Shown piece by piece: positions 22,901-31,859 of a stretch of 54,215 nt of DNA (position 1 is the first letter of the stretch; each line of letters opens with the position of its first letter). The notes below the pieces were generated by a model. It saw only the letters and a list, made by a program, of their open reading frames with translations. It did not search any database and was not told where the DNA came from. The DNA is from Bacteroidota bacterium (GTDB lineage: Bacteria; Bacteroidota; Bacteroidia; SXHM01), in the NCBI GenBank assembly GCA_947478465.1, contig CANJWH010000016.1:1-54215 (forward strand), read 5' to 3'. Position numbers and translations under genes: made by a program.

Positions 22901-25281
22901 TTGTTCAGCAATTACCGGATGCAAATGCCGGAGAAGATGTTCAGATTTGTGATGGAAGCAGTGTGCAACTTTTAGCAACAGGAGGTGCAACGTACTTATG
23001 GAATCCTTCAACAGGTTTGAGCGATACAACGATTGCAAATCCTATAGCAACGCCTGCCGGAACTCAAACTTACATTGTGATTGTTTCTGACCAGATTGGC
23101 TGCACCAATTCTGATACAGTAACAGTAACAATCAATCCGCTTCCGCCTGCTGATGCTGGTCAGGATGTTGCAATCTGTGAAGGCGATAACACTCAATTGA
23201 ATGCAAGTGGTGGAGTGTTTTATACATGGACACCATCAACAGGTTTGAGCAATGATACTATTGCAAATCCTATTGCAAATCCATCAACAACTCAAACGTA
23301 TACAGTTTTGGTTCAAGGTCCAACTGGACAACAGGCTTTGAATTCAGATTTCAGCGGAGGCAACAGTGGTTTTTCTTCCGGATACAGTTATAGTGGCACA
23401 ACACCAACTTCTGGTTTATACACTGTTACTAATGATGCTTCTCTGGCAGACCCTTCATTTACAGGTCTTGGTCACGGAGGCACCGGAGATTTTATGGTAG
23501 TAAATGCAAACATGACTTACGGAACAGATATTTGGTGTCAGACTTTTGGTGTTGCGCCTAATACAGATTATTATTTTTCTGCATGGCTAAGTACATTGGT
23601 TCTTGATGACCCAGCCTTGCTTCACCTTACTGTCAATGGAACTCAAGTTGGTTCTCCATTTACCTCTCCACCATTTGGAGTTGGAACATGGAGTGAATTC
23701 TGGTATGTATGGAATTCAGGAAATAATACCAGTATTACACTTTGTATTGAAAACATTACAACTACAACAGGTCCTACAGCTTTAGGATTAGATGATATTA
23801 CATTCGCTCCTTTCTGCGAAAACACAGCTCAGGTAACGGTAACAGTAAATCCGCTTCCGGTTGTTAATGCCGGTCAGGATGTTTCAATTTGTATTGGTGC
23901 AAGCACACAGTTAAGTGCATCGGGTGGCAGCACGTATTTATGGACTCCTGCTGCTACTTTGAGTGATGCAACCATTGCAAATCCTGTTGCAACTCCTGTG
24001 ACTACTACAACTTACAGTGTTCACATGGAAACAAACGCGGGTTGTGAGGGTGACGGAGATGTTACCGTAACAGTAAATCCTGTCCCTGTTGCAAATGCCG
24101 GTTTGGATGAAGAATTCTGCGCTGGAGGTTCGGTTCAACTGAATGCTTCTGGCGGAACAACTTATTCTTGGTCACCTTCAACCGGATTAAGTAATGCCGG
24201 CATTGCTAACCCTAATGCTAATCCTACTCAATCAACAACTTATATTGTTACAGTTGGTGACCAAAATCAATGTCAGGATACCGATACATTAGTTGTTACA
24301 GTAAATCAGTTACCGGAGGCAGATGCCGGACCTGATGTTCCTTTATGTTTTGGTGATACAGTCCAATTAAATGCAAGTGGCGGAACTTCTTATGTATGGG
24401 ATCCGGGAACAGGTTTGAGTAATACAAATATTGCAAATCCATTAGCCTTCCCGCTGCAACCGATTAACTATACTGTAACAGTTACAGATGATAACGGATG
24501 TCAGGATACAGATGTACTCGACATTAGTATTTTCTCGGTTACGGCTTCACCAAATCAGGCAATCTGTAATGGTGATAGTTTGCAATTATCAGTTTCGGGT
24601 GGAACCAATTTTGTGTGGACACCAACAGATGGATTGAGTAACCCAACAATTGGTAATCCATTAGCTTCACCTGAGGTAACTACTACATATACCGTTGTTG
24701 CTAGCGATGCAAACGGTTGCGAAGCAGCAGCACAATTAACGGTTGAGGTATTAGCTGCTCCAACTGCTGGTTTCACGGCTCATTATATTCCTTCGTGCGA
24801 AGGTATTGTAGGACAGTTTACCAACAACAGCGATGGTGCTGACCACTTCCTGTGGATATTTGCAAATGGTGATACTACAACTGCTGAAAATCCTGACCAT
24901 AATTTTAATGTTGGCCCTGGAACACTTGTAACATTGATTGTATACAATGGTGAGGGTTGTGTTGATACTGCTTTTGTAGATTTTAGCGGAACCAATTATT
25001 CCAATATTGAATTTGATTTATTAGTGCCAAACATCATCACTCCAAATGCTGATGGCTTGAACGATTGTTTCCAGCCCGGTTTTGAAGGTGAATTCAACGA
25101 ATGTTTTACCCTGCAAATCTTTAACCGTTGGGGTGCATTAATTTTTGAATCAATTGCACAAGGCGATTGTTGGGACGGTAGAACCAAAGCAGGAAATATT
25201 GTAGATGCCGGAACTTATTTCTACTTGCTGAATGTAAATGGAATTGAGAAGGCTGGGTTTATGACAGTTGCGCACGATTAA
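19942..25281 (+). CDS. Giant repeat adhesin-like protein with type B T9SS sorting domain
   Basis: The 1779-residue product starts at GTG with a signal peptide (about 1-23, ending SFATH). The N-terminal 290 residues (HIVGGTITYDYLGG, YRCCRNAVIQN-like motif) form a module common at the start of Bacteroidota surface proteins. A PKD domain (YSWDFGDGGTS) spans about 294-363. Twelve similar units of about 75 residues run from 376 to 1607, each with ICxGD, QLxASGG, W(S/T)PxxGLSD, IANP and TVTVNPLP. Two units carry an inserted, lectin-like domain of about 165 residues (near 512-679 and 1130-1295). A second PKD domain and a CHU_C sorting domain (VPNIITPNADGLND, IFNRWGALIF) end the protein. It is predicted to be T9SS-exported and surface-attached. 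A strong terminator follows the gene. Confidence 0.9.
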   Translation: MKKLLQILSLALIFLAISLQSFATHIVGGTITYDYLGGNQYRIYLTVYRDCFGGQAPFDDPAVVGIFDSNNNLVTTVSMDLGAITQIPGTINNPCTTPPTNVCTEVTTYTGTVSLPPIAGGYQMAYQRCCRNAVIQNIDTPGDVGSTFYTQIPNSNQVGTNNSADFTNLPPLYLCAGLQFVFDHSATDADGDQLVYSLCTPHDGLDANNPGGSGTTPDAPPYGYVSWTNPYNLNDMMGGSQPLTINPVTGQLIVTPNTIGTFVVGVCVSEVRNGVVINTVQRDFQFTVANCNVQVISSFFTPNVQCGNFVQFTNSSQGATGYSWDFGDGGTSNQQAPNHTYTNIGSYVVTLVALDNNTGCADTSILNLTLIDTLTATASGDAAICLGDGVQLSASGGISYTWTPSTGLSDPNIANPIATPALTTTYYVTVVDSAGCSGVDSVTVTINPPPVIDAGANQIICAGECVQLEASGGLTFAWSPTTGLSDPNISNPLACPSQTTTYTVTVSGPSGNLVNNGDFSQGNTGFTSDYTFSNDLQPESKYSVVADASTTHPNFDGLDHTNPPTGQFMAVNGAGTPGVDVWCQTVPVTPNTDYAFSTWVSTLATGNPPSFASLQFSINGVPLSVPFNAPNSVNTWSQFFDTWNSGNSTTATICILNQNTNTIGNDFGLDDIVFSTFCDGTAQVTVTVNPLPVVNAGQDTTICIGDAVQLNATGGPSWSWSPSSGLSDTAIANPVANPVITTTYILTVDDGTCVNSDTVIVTVNPLPVANAGNDAQVCLNDSVQLNGSGGLSYSWSPAAGLSDDSIANPFAHPSVDTEYILTADNGGCIDTDTIFVTVLPAPTADAGVDVFICQGDVTTLNATGGVTYSWTPTADLSDPNIANPDASPNFPTTYYVTVTDVNGCTDLDSVFVDVFAVIAAGDTTVCFGDSAQLSVSPTGTSISWTPSAYLDDATIANPLAFPPATTTFYVTVDNGSGCTSTDSVVVIVQQLPDANAGEDVQICDGSSVQLLATGGATYLWNPSTGLSDTTIANPIATPAGTQTYIVIVSDQIGCTNSDTVTVTINPLPPADAGQDVAICEGDNTQLNASGGVFYTWTPSTGLSNDTIANPIANPSTTQTYTVLVQGPTGQQALNSDFSGGNSGFSSGYSYSGTTPTSGLYTVTNDASLADPSFTGLGHGGTGDFMVVNANMTYGTDIWCQTFGVAPNTDYYFSAWLSTLVLDDPALLHLTVNGTQVGSPFTSPPFGVGTWSEFWYVWNSGNNTSITLCIENITTTTGPTALGLDDITFAPFCENTAQVTVTVNPLPVVNAGQDVSICIGASTQLSASGGSTYLWTPAATLSDATIANPVATPVTTTTYSVHMETNAGCEGDGDVTVTVNPVPVANAGLDEEFCAGGSVQLNASGGTTYSWSPSTGLSNAGIANPNANPTQSTTYIVTVGDQNQCQDTDTLVVTVNQLPEADAGPDVPLCFGDTVQLNASGGTSYVWDPGTGLSNTNIANPLAFPLQPINYTVTVTDDNGCQDTDVLDISIFSVTASPNQAICNGDSLQLSVSGGTNFVWTPTDGLSNPTIGNPLASPEVTTTYTVVASDANGCEAAAQLTVEVLAAPTAGFTAHYIPSCEGIVGQFTNNSDGADHFLWIFANGDTTTAENPDHNFNVGPGTLVTLIVYNGEGCVDTAFVDFSGTNYSNIEFDLLVPNIITPNADGLNDCFQPGFEGEFNECFTLQIFNRWGALIFESIAQGDCWDGRTKAGNIVDAGTYFYLLNVNGIEKAGFMTVAHD
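21067..24762 (+). repeat. Twelve-unit tandem repeat inside the giant secreted protein gene
   Basis: Units of about 225 bases encode an Ig-like module with the recurring landmarks QLxASGG, W(S/T)P, GLS, IANP and VTVNPLPxxxAG. Units 2 and 8 are each interrupted near their end by an inserted domain of about 500 bases; the two inserts are related to each other (NGDFSQGN/NSDFSGGN, DVWCQT/DIWCQT, NTDYAFSTWVS/NTDYYFSAWLS). The units are divergent enough at DNA level that recent slippage is unlikely. Confidence 0.85.
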
Positions 25282-25298
25282 TACTAATTGATTGCAAT

Positions 25299-25330
25299 AA
25301 AAAAGCCCCGCAGCAATGCGGGGCTTTTTT
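25299..25330. terminator. Bidirectional intrinsic terminator
   Basis: AAAAAAGCCCCGC, a six-base loop and GCGGGGCTTTTTT form a GC-rich stem with A and T tracts on the two sides. It sits between the convergent giant gene (ends 25281) and the hydrolase gene (ends 25335) and can serve both. Confidence 0.9.
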
Positions 25331-25334
25331 GTTT

Positions 25335-26135
25335 TTAGATTTTTTCTTTCAAAATCTCCCCAACTTTTTCACTGATTAACTGATGACCTGTATTGAGTAG
25401 CATAAATACATTTTTGTCTTTCAGTTTTTCAATAAAGCGTTCACCGTATTTGGGATGAATAACGCGGTCGTGCTTACCAAAAACAAGCAGAAAGCGGAAC
25501 GTGTTTTTATTAACCAATGCAGCAATTTTATCTAAATCAGGGTTAATGTTTTGATAGGTAATCCACACCTTGTAAATCTTTTCGCGTAGTTCTTTGGTGC
25601 GTATTTGCGAATACATAAAATTGTAAATCTTAGGGTCAAGAATTTTCATATTCTTTAGCAGTAATGCCGTCTTTGAAACTGGCGCAGGATTTTTTATAAA
25701 ACCACGAAACAGAAATCTTCCTGCGGGTGTAACTGTTGAAAAACGGTAAAGCGGGTTTACTTTCAACCCGTCAGGCGAAAGCAAAATAGCCTTGTTCAGT
25801 CGCTGGTGGAAAAGCTCAATCAGCTTTAGTACAAGTTTTCCGCCCATGCTAAAACCAATCAGCGAAAATCTTTCAATGCTGTGTTGTTTTGTAAATGCAT
25901 CAATCAATTCCTTAAGGTCGTTTTCGGTAAGCGGCTCGCCATCATATTCACTGTTTCCGTGATGCAAAGCATCAAACGCATAAATGGTGAATTTGTCACC
26001 TAAATATTTTTCAAACACCTGAAATTCCTTCCCATCCTGCCCGAAACCATGAAAAGCTAAAAGAGGTTCAGCTCCATTGCCGAAGGTGTAATAAGTATGC
26101 TTTGAATTCGCTGTTTGTATGTTGTTTTCTTTCAA
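25335..26135 (-). CDS. Alpha/beta hydrolase
   Basis: The 266-residue protein has the alpha/beta-hydrolase fold signatures: LLAFHGFGQDG (oxyanion region) near residue 25, the nucleophile elbow GFSMGG near residue 99, an acid in the FGKHDRVI segment, and the catalytic histidine in NTGHQLI close to the C-terminus. The substrate cannot be told; esterase, lipase or C-C hydrolase activity are all possible. No signal peptide was seen, so it is probably cytosolic. The start used is a TTG at 26135-26133. It is transcribed alone, convergent with the giant gene, and shares its terminator. Confidence 0.85.
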   Translation of the reverse strand: MKENNIQTANSKHTYYTFGNGAEPLLAFHGFGQDGKEFQVFEKYLGDKFTIYAFDALHHGNSEYDGEPLTENDLKELIDAFTKQHSIERFSLIGFSMGGKLVLKLIELFHQRLNKAILLSPDGLKVNPLYRFSTVTPAGRFLFRGFIKNPAPVSKTALLLKNMKILDPKIYNFMYSQIRTKELREKIYKVWITYQNINPDLDKIAALVNKNTFRFLLVFGKHDRVIHPKYGERFIEKLKDKNVFMLLNTGHQLISEKVGEILKEKI

Positions 26136-26155
26136 GGTTTCTTAGGTTGGGTTTC

Positions 26156-26216
26156 GTCACCCTGAACTTGTTTCAGGGTCTCAACAAACAGATGCTGAAA
26201 CAAGTTCAGCATGACG
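26156..26216. repeat. Two-hairpin REP-like palindromic element
   Basis: ACCCTGAA-CTTGT-TTCAGGGT (26159-26179) and ATGCTGAA-ACAAG-TTCAGCAT (26192-26212) are two palindromes lying head to head, and their cores are reverse complements of each other. A related copy is at 45121-45172. I recall the core TGAACTTGTTTCA as a common intergenic repeat in many Bacteroidota genomes. It may act as a transcript end or simply be a mobilised palindrome. Confidence 0.7.
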
Positions 26217-26331
26217 GGGCTCAATAGTATGGAAAATGTGTTGACAAATTAAAGTCTTATTTGACCCAAATTCCTATAAATTCGCAAAGTTTTTTTGGTT
26301 TGTAATTTATCTAACTTCTCATATCTGAATA

Positions 26332-29148
26332 ATGCCCAAAGATAATTCAATAAAATCCGTTCTCATCATAGGCAGTGGACCTATTGTAATTGGTCAGGCT
26401 TGCGAATTTGATTATGCCGGTTCGCAGGCATCCCGTTCTTTAAAGGAAGAAGGAATTGAAGTTTCGCTTATCAATTCCAACCCGGCAACAATTATGACCG
26501 ACAAGGTAACTGCCGACCATGTTTATTTGTTACCGCTCACTCCTGCTTCCATTAAACAAATTCTTGAAGAGCGAAAAATTGATGCTGTGCTTCCGACTAT
26601 GGGCGGACAAACTGCTTTGAACCTTGCCATCCGTTGTGATGAAATGGGGATTTGGAAAAAGCATGGTGTGAAGATGATTGGTGTGGATATTCAGGCGATT
26701 GAAACTACCGAAAACCGTGAGGCGTTTCGTAAGTTGATGGAGAAAATCGGAGTGGGTTGTGCACCTTCAAAAATTGCCAATTCATTTCTTGAAGGAAAGG
26801 AGGTTGCTCAGGAAATAGGTTTTCCGTTAGTTATTAGACCATCTTACACGTTAGGCGGAACTGGTGCTTCATTTGTTCATACCCGCGAAGAATTTGATGC
26901 TGCATTAACTCGTGGTTTGCATGCTTCCCCTACTCACGAAGTATTGATTGATAAAGCCGTTCTTGGCTGGAAAGAATACGAGTTGGAATTACTGCGCGAT
27001 GCCAATGACAATGTGATTATCATTTGCTCCATCGAAAATTTTGACCCGATGGGAATTCATACGGGCGACTCCATTACGGTTGCGCCTGCAATGACGCTTT
27101 CGGATGTAACGTATCAGCGTATGCGCGATATGGCCATCAAGATGATGCGATCTATCGGAAATTTTGCCGGTGGTTGTAATGTGCAGTTTGCGGTTAGCCC
27201 TGATGAAGCCGAAGATATTATTGCAATTGAAATTAATCCACGCGTGTCGCGTTCATCAGCACTGGCTTCAAAGGCAACGGGTTATCCAATTGCTAAAATT
27301 GCTTCTAAGTTGGCAATTGGTTATCACTTAGATGAATTGCAAAATCAAATAACTAAAAGCACTTCGGCTTACTTTGAGCCAACATTAGATTATGTGATTG
27401 TGAAAATTCCGCGCTGGAATTTTGACAAATTCAAAGGCTCTGACAGACAACTTGGTTTGCAGATGAAATCGGTTGGTGAGGTAATGGCAATAGGAAGAAA
27501 TTTTCAGGAAGCATTGCAAAAAGCATGTCAATCTTTGGAAATAAAACGCAACGGATTAGGAGCTGATGGGAAAGAACTTCGAAATCAGGAACAACTTGTT
27601 GAGAGTCTGAAAAGACCAAGCTGGAATCGTTTGTTTCATATCAAAGATGCAATGCAGATGGGGATTCCGTTTAAATCAATTCAGGCACTTACGCGCATTG
27701 ATCCTTGGTTCTTGCATCAGATTGAGGAATTGGTTTTTGTTGAAAAGGAAATTTCAAAATATACCATTGACACCATTCCATTTGATTTGTTAAAAGAATC
27801 GAAGCAGAAAGGCTATGCCGACAGACAAATTGCACATTTGCTGCGTTGCCTTGAAAGCGAGGTTTTCAATAAACGCAACGACATGGGAATAAAGCGCGTT
27901 TATAAATTAGTTGACACGTGCGCTGCAGAGTTTGAAGCTAAAACACCTTATTACTATTCAACTTTTGAAGACGAAAACGAATCAGTTGTTTCGGATAAAA
28001 AGAAAATTGTGGTTTTAGGTTCAGGACCAAACCGCATAGGGCAGGGGATAGAATTTGATTATTCTTGTGTACACGGTGTATTAGCAGCAAAGGAATGCGG
28101 TTACGAAACCATTATGATTAACTGTAATCCCGAAACGGTTTCAACCGATTTTGACATTGCCGACAAACTTTATTTTGAGCCTGTTTTCTGGGAACATATC
28201 TACGACATTATTCTGCATGAAAAACCTGAAGGTGTTATTGTTCAGTTAGGTGGGCAAACTGCTTTGAAGCTTGCAGAAAAACTGGAACGTTACGGAATAA
28301 AAATCATTGGCACTGATTATAAATCATTGGATTTGGCGGAAGACCGCGGAAGCTTTTCAACCCTGCTTAAAGAGAATAATATTCCTTACCCGAAATTCGG
28401 TGTTATTGAAGATGCAGAGAATGCAATTAAACTTTCACGTGAATTAGGTTTCCCACTGTTGGTTCGCCCTTCCTATGTTTTGGGCGGCCAAAGCATGAAA
28501 ATTGTAATTAACGAACAGGAACTGGAAGAACACGTTGTTAATTTGTTGCGCGATATTCCTGGTAACAAAGTTTTGCTTGATCATTTTTTAGAAAAAGCGA
28601 TTGAAGCAGAATCGGATTCTATTTGCGATGGTAAAGATGTTTACATCATAGGAATTATGGAGCACATTGAGCCTGCGGGTATTCACAGCGGTGATTCTTT
28701 TGCTGTACTTCCTGCTTTTGACCTTAGTCCAAGTGTTATGAAGCAGATTGAAGATCACACCAAAAAAATTGCGGTGGCTCTTAAAACAGTGGGACTTCTG
28801 AATATTCAGTTCGCCATAAAAGATGAAGTGGTATATGTGATTGAAGCTAATCCTCGTGCTTCTCGCACTGTTCCATTCATTGCTAAAGCCTATGACGAGC
28901 CGTATGTGAACTATGCTACAAAAGTTATGCTTAGAGAAAAGAAAGTGAAGGACTTTAAATTTAATCCGAAACTAAAAGGTTATGCTATAAAAATTCCTGT
29001 GTTCTCGTTTGATAAGTTTCCGAATGTAAATAAAGAGCTAGGACCTGAAATGAAGTCAACAGGCGAAGCCATCCAGTTTATTGATGATTTGCATGATGAG
29101 TTTTTTCAGAAAATTTATTCTGAAAGAAACCTTTACCTGAGCAGATAA
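26332..29148 (+). CDS. carB: Carbamoyl-phosphate synthase large subunit
   Basis: CarB makes carbamoyl phosphate from bicarbonate, ATP and ammonia delivered by the small subunit CarA, feeding pyrimidine and arginine synthesis. Both ATP-grasp halves are present: the first begins VLIIGSGPIVIGQACEFDYA near residue 10 and the second VVLGSGPNRIGQG near 561, each with its EINPR or EANPR metal site. At 938 residues it lacks the C-terminal MGS-like allosteric domain of the roughly 1070-residue E. coli enzyme, as in other Bacteroidota, so UMP/ornithine control of that kind should be absent. carA is not in the window. The gene is followed closely by a DUF4834 gene. Confidence 0.97.
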   Translation: MPKDNSIKSVLIIGSGPIVIGQACEFDYAGSQASRSLKEEGIEVSLINSNPATIMTDKVTADHVYLLPLTPASIKQILEERKIDAVLPTMGGQTALNLAIRCDEMGIWKKHGVKMIGVDIQAIETTENREAFRKLMEKIGVGCAPSKIANSFLEGKEVAQEIGFPLVIRPSYTLGGTGASFVHTREEFDAALTRGLHASPTHEVLIDKAVLGWKEYELELLRDANDNVIIICSIENFDPMGIHTGDSITVAPAMTLSDVTYQRMRDMAIKMMRSIGNFAGGCNVQFAVSPDEAEDIIAIEINPRVSRSSALASKATGYPIAKIASKLAIGYHLDELQNQITKSTSAYFEPTLDYVIVKIPRWNFDKFKGSDRQLGLQMKSVGEVMAIGRNFQEALQKACQSLEIKRNGLGADGKELRNQEQLVESLKRPSWNRLFHIKDAMQMGIPFKSIQALTRIDPWFLHQIEELVFVEKEISKYTIDTIPFDLLKESKQKGYADRQIAHLLRCLESEVFNKRNDMGIKRVYKLVDTCAAEFEAKTPYYYSTFEDENESVVSDKKKIVVLGSGPNRIGQGIEFDYSCVHGVLAAKECGYETIMINCNPETVSTDFDIADKLYFEPVFWEHIYDIILHEKPEGVIVQLGGQTALKLAEKLERYGIKIIGTDYKSLDLAEDRGSFSTLLKENNIPYPKFGVIEDAENAIKLSRELGFPLLVRPSYVLGGQSMKIVINEQELEEHVVNLLRDIPGNKVLLDHFLEKAIEAESDSICDGKDVYIIGIMEHIEPAGIHSGDSFAVLPAFDLSPSVMKQIEDHTKKIAVALKTVGLLNIQFAIKDEVVYVIEANPRASRTVPFIAKAYDEPYVNYATKVMLREKKVKDFKFNPKLKGYAIKIPVFSFDKFPNVNKELGPEMKSTGEAIQFIDDLHDEFFQKIYSERNLYLSR

Positions 29149-29158
29149 AAACTAGAAA

Positions 29159-29398
29159 ATGGGATTAATCAGACTCTTTCTTATCCTGTTTTTTATTTAT
29201 GCAGTTTACAACTTTGTCTTTAAAGTAATTGTTCCACTTGCTGCCCGTTCTTTTGTAAATAAGGCCCAGCAAGACATGCAGGAGCGTATGCGTCAGATGC
29301 AGGATCAACAGCGCAAGCCTGAGGGAGAAATAAATGTTTCTAAAAAGAGCAAAGGAAATGAGGGTGAGTATGTGGATTACGAGGAAGTGAATGATTAG
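29159..29398 (+). CDS. DUF4834 family small membrane protein
   Basis: The 79-residue protein has an N-terminal membrane segment (about 3-25, LFLILFFIYAVYNFVFKVI), then a Gln/Met/Arg-rich helix (QDMQERMRQMQDQQ) and a tail ending GEYVDYEEVND. This matches DUF4834, a family restricted to Bacteroidota that typically precedes yfhO, as it does here. Its function is unknown. It lies 10 bases after carB and 25 bases before the YfhO gene and is probably co-transcribed with both. The opposite-strand frame is a shadow. Confidence 0.85.
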   Translation: MGLIRLFLILFFIYAVYNFVFKVIVPLAARSFVNKAQQDMQERMRQMQDQQRKPEGEINVSKKSKGNEGEYVDYEEVND

Positions 29399-29423
29399 CT
29401 GATAGATAATTAATACATAAAAT

Positions 29424-31859
29424 ATGAAAAGCATCAATTTCAAATCCCTGCTTCCACATCTGATTGCTGTGGTTGCTTTTATTCTGGTAACGCTCGCTTA
29501 TTTGCATCCGTTATTGGAAGGCAAAGTGGTTTATCAGGGTGATATCACCAATTTCACAGGCATGTCAAAAGAGTTGAAAGATTTTCGTGAAAAGACCGGT
29601 GAAGAAGCTTTGTGGACAAATTCTATGTTTGGCGGAATGCCTGCTTACCAAATTTCGGTTTTGTATCCGAATAATCTGGTGAAATATGTTGATAGTGCTT
29701 TAGAGCTAGGTTTGCCTCGTCCTGCCAATTATTTGTTTTTACTGATGTTGGGTTTCTATTTTTTGCTGATTATGCTGAATGTAGATTGGCGACTCGCCAT
29801 TGCAGGAGCATTTGCTTTTGCGTTGGCTTCATATTCTGTAATAATTATTGAGGCCGGACACAATTCAAAAGTTCATGCCATGGCCTATATGGCTCCGGTG
29901 GTTGGCTCAATTTTACTGGCTTATCGCGGAAGGATATTATTAGGTGCTGCTCTTACTGCATTGTTTCTTGCCTTGCAGATTTCTACTAATCACTTACAGA
30001 TTACCTATTATTTGTTGCTTACTATTTTGTTGTTGGGTGCGGTGAAGCTGGTTTATGCAGTTATAGAAAAAACACTCCCTGCTTTTTTGAAAGCTACAGG
30101 TGTTCTTGTGATTGCGGCAGTTATTGCTCTTCTTCCGAACATCACCAACTTATGGGCAACATACGAATACGGTCAATATACCATGCGCGGGAAATCAGAT
30201 TTGAGTTCTGATCTTGCAGCAGGTAAAGAAGGTCTTTCGCAGAAATACGCGACAGATTGGAGTTATGGAATTGGCGAATCAATGACCTTGTTAATTCCTA
30301 ATTTTAAAGGTGGAGGTTCTAACGGTGAGCTTGATACTAAATCTGAAACCTATCAGGCCTTGATTGATAATAAAATCCCGAAAAGTCAGGCTGTTGGAAT
30401 TATCAAAAATCTTCCGCTCTACTGGGGCGACCAACCTTTTACATCAGGTCCGGTTTATCTCGGAGCTATTATATGTTTCCTGTTTATTTTAGGATTGTTT
30501 ACGATAAAAGGAAATGATAAGTGGTGGTTATTAGCTGCTGCTATTCTTTCAATCGTGCTATCATGGGGCAGAAATTTTCCTGCGGTTACTGATTTTTTCT
30601 TCAGCTATTTTCCTGGCTATAATAAATTTCGAGCGGTTTCAATGACTTTGGTGATTGCACAATTTGTCTTTCCTGTTATGGGTTTGCTGGCACTAAAAAA
30701 TGTTTTTTCAGGTGAAATACCCGCTGCGGAATTAAAAAAGAAACTAATTTATTCACTTTCAATAGTTGGTGGTATATGTCTGTTTTTTGTGCTAATGCCC
30801 GGAATGTTTTTTGACTTTACGGCAGCTGCAGATGAAAGACTTGCCGGATCAGGTTATCCTGAGTGGCTGATTGATGCAATTCGAAACGACCGTAAAGATT
30901 TATTAAGCAGTGATGCCTTGCGTTCCCTTATTTTTATTTTGCTTTCCGGTGCAATTATTTGGTTGGTAATATTGAATAAATTGAAGAAGGAAATTGCAAT
31001 GGCATTGTTTGCTGTCTTGGTACTTGCTGACATGCTGCCTGTTGATTGGCGTTATCTGAACAAAAGCAATTTTGTAAATAAAAACAAAGCTGAAAAACCT
31101 TTCACAGCAACTTCTGCAGATAAGATTATTCTGGAAGATAAAGACCCTGATTTCCGTGTTTTGAATTTAGCAACCAACACATTTAACGATGCCAGCACTT
31201 CTTACTTCCACAAGTCAATTGGCGGTTACCACGGTGCTAAATTAAAGCGTTACCAAGAGCTGATTGACCAGCACATCACCAAGAATAATATTAAAGTATT
31301 GAACATGCTGAACACAAAATATGTGATAATGCCAAGTGAGGGTAATCAGCCGCCTTATCCACAACAAAATCCGGGTGCGCTTGGTAATGCATGGTTTGTT
31401 TATGAAATTAATTGGGCTGCAAATGCAGATTCTGAAATTACAGCATTAGGAAAATTTGAACCAAAATTTACTGCTGTAATTGACAAACATTTTGAAAATG
31501 AATTACAGGGTTTTACACCTCATGCCGATTCAACCGCACAAATAAAACTGACTGATTACAAGCCCAACCACCTGACTTATCAATCTAAAGCGATAGCCGA
31601 ACAACTGGCTGTTTTCTCTGAAATTTATTATGATAAAGGTTGGAATGCTTATGTAGATGGAAAGCTAACTCCTCACTTCCGTGCTAACTTTGTTTTGCGT
31701 GCCATGAGGGTTCCTCCGGGTGAGCATAAAGTGGAATTCAAATTTGAGCCTGCTACTTATTATACAGGTGAGAAGATTGCATTAGCGGGTTCCATATTAT
31801 TATTCCTTTTTGTTGGAGCAGCACTTTTTGTTTCACTGAAAGATGGTGAACCAAAATAG
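29424..31859 (+). CDS. YfhO family multi-pass membrane protein
   Basis: The 811-residue protein has about a dozen hydrophobic segments between residues 10 and 540, separated by a periplasmic loop (NSMFGGMPAYQIS near 65; the family's GMP motif), and a C-terminal soluble domain that ends in another membrane segment (LAGSILLFLFVGAALFVSL). YfhO proteins are predicted GT-C-type glycosyltransferases that modify cell-wall or teichoic polymers in Firmicutes; their job in Bacteroidota is not defined. The final 17 bases overlap the following glycosyltransferase gene, supporting a shared role in surface glycan assembly. Confidence 0.85.
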   Translation: MKSINFKSLLPHLIAVVAFILVTLAYLHPLLEGKVVYQGDITNFTGMSKELKDFREKTGEEALWTNSMFGGMPAYQISVLYPNNLVKYVDSALELGLPRPANYLFLLMLGFYFLLIMLNVDWRLAIAGAFAFALASYSVIIIEAGHNSKVHAMAYMAPVVGSILLAYRGRILLGAALTALFLALQISTNHLQITYYLLLTILLLGAVKLVYAVIEKTLPAFLKATGVLVIAAVIALLPNITNLWATYEYGQYTMRGKSDLSSDLAAGKEGLSQKYATDWSYGIGESMTLLIPNFKGGGSNGELDTKSETYQALIDNKIPKSQAVGIIKNLPLYWGDQPFTSGPVYLGAIICFLFILGLFTIKGNDKWWLLAAAILSIVLSWGRNFPAVTDFFFSYFPGYNKFRAVSMTLVIAQFVFPVMGLLALKNVFSGEIPAAELKKKLIYSLSIVGGICLFFVLMPGMFFDFTAAADERLAGSGYPEWLIDAIRNDRKDLLSSDALRSLIFILLSGAIIWLVILNKLKKEIAMALFAVLVLADMLPVDWRYLNKSNFVNKNKAEKPFTATSADKIILEDKDPDFRVLNLATNTFNDASTSYFHKSIGGYHGAKLKRYQELIDQHITKNNIKVLNMLNTKYVIMPSEGNQPPYPQQNPGALGNAWFVYEINWAANADSEITALGKFEPKFTAVIDKHFENELQGFTPHADSTAQIKLTDYKPNHLTYQSKAIAEQLAVFSEIYYDKGWNAYVDGKLTPHFRANFVLRAMRVPPGEHKVEFKFEPATYYTGEKIALAGSILLFLFVGAALFVSLKDGEPK

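Noticed and set aside
21067..24762. Periodic repeats considered as a CRISPR array
   Set aside because: The period is about 225 bases, units are divergent, and they stay in one open reading frame; there are no short identical repeats with unique spacers.
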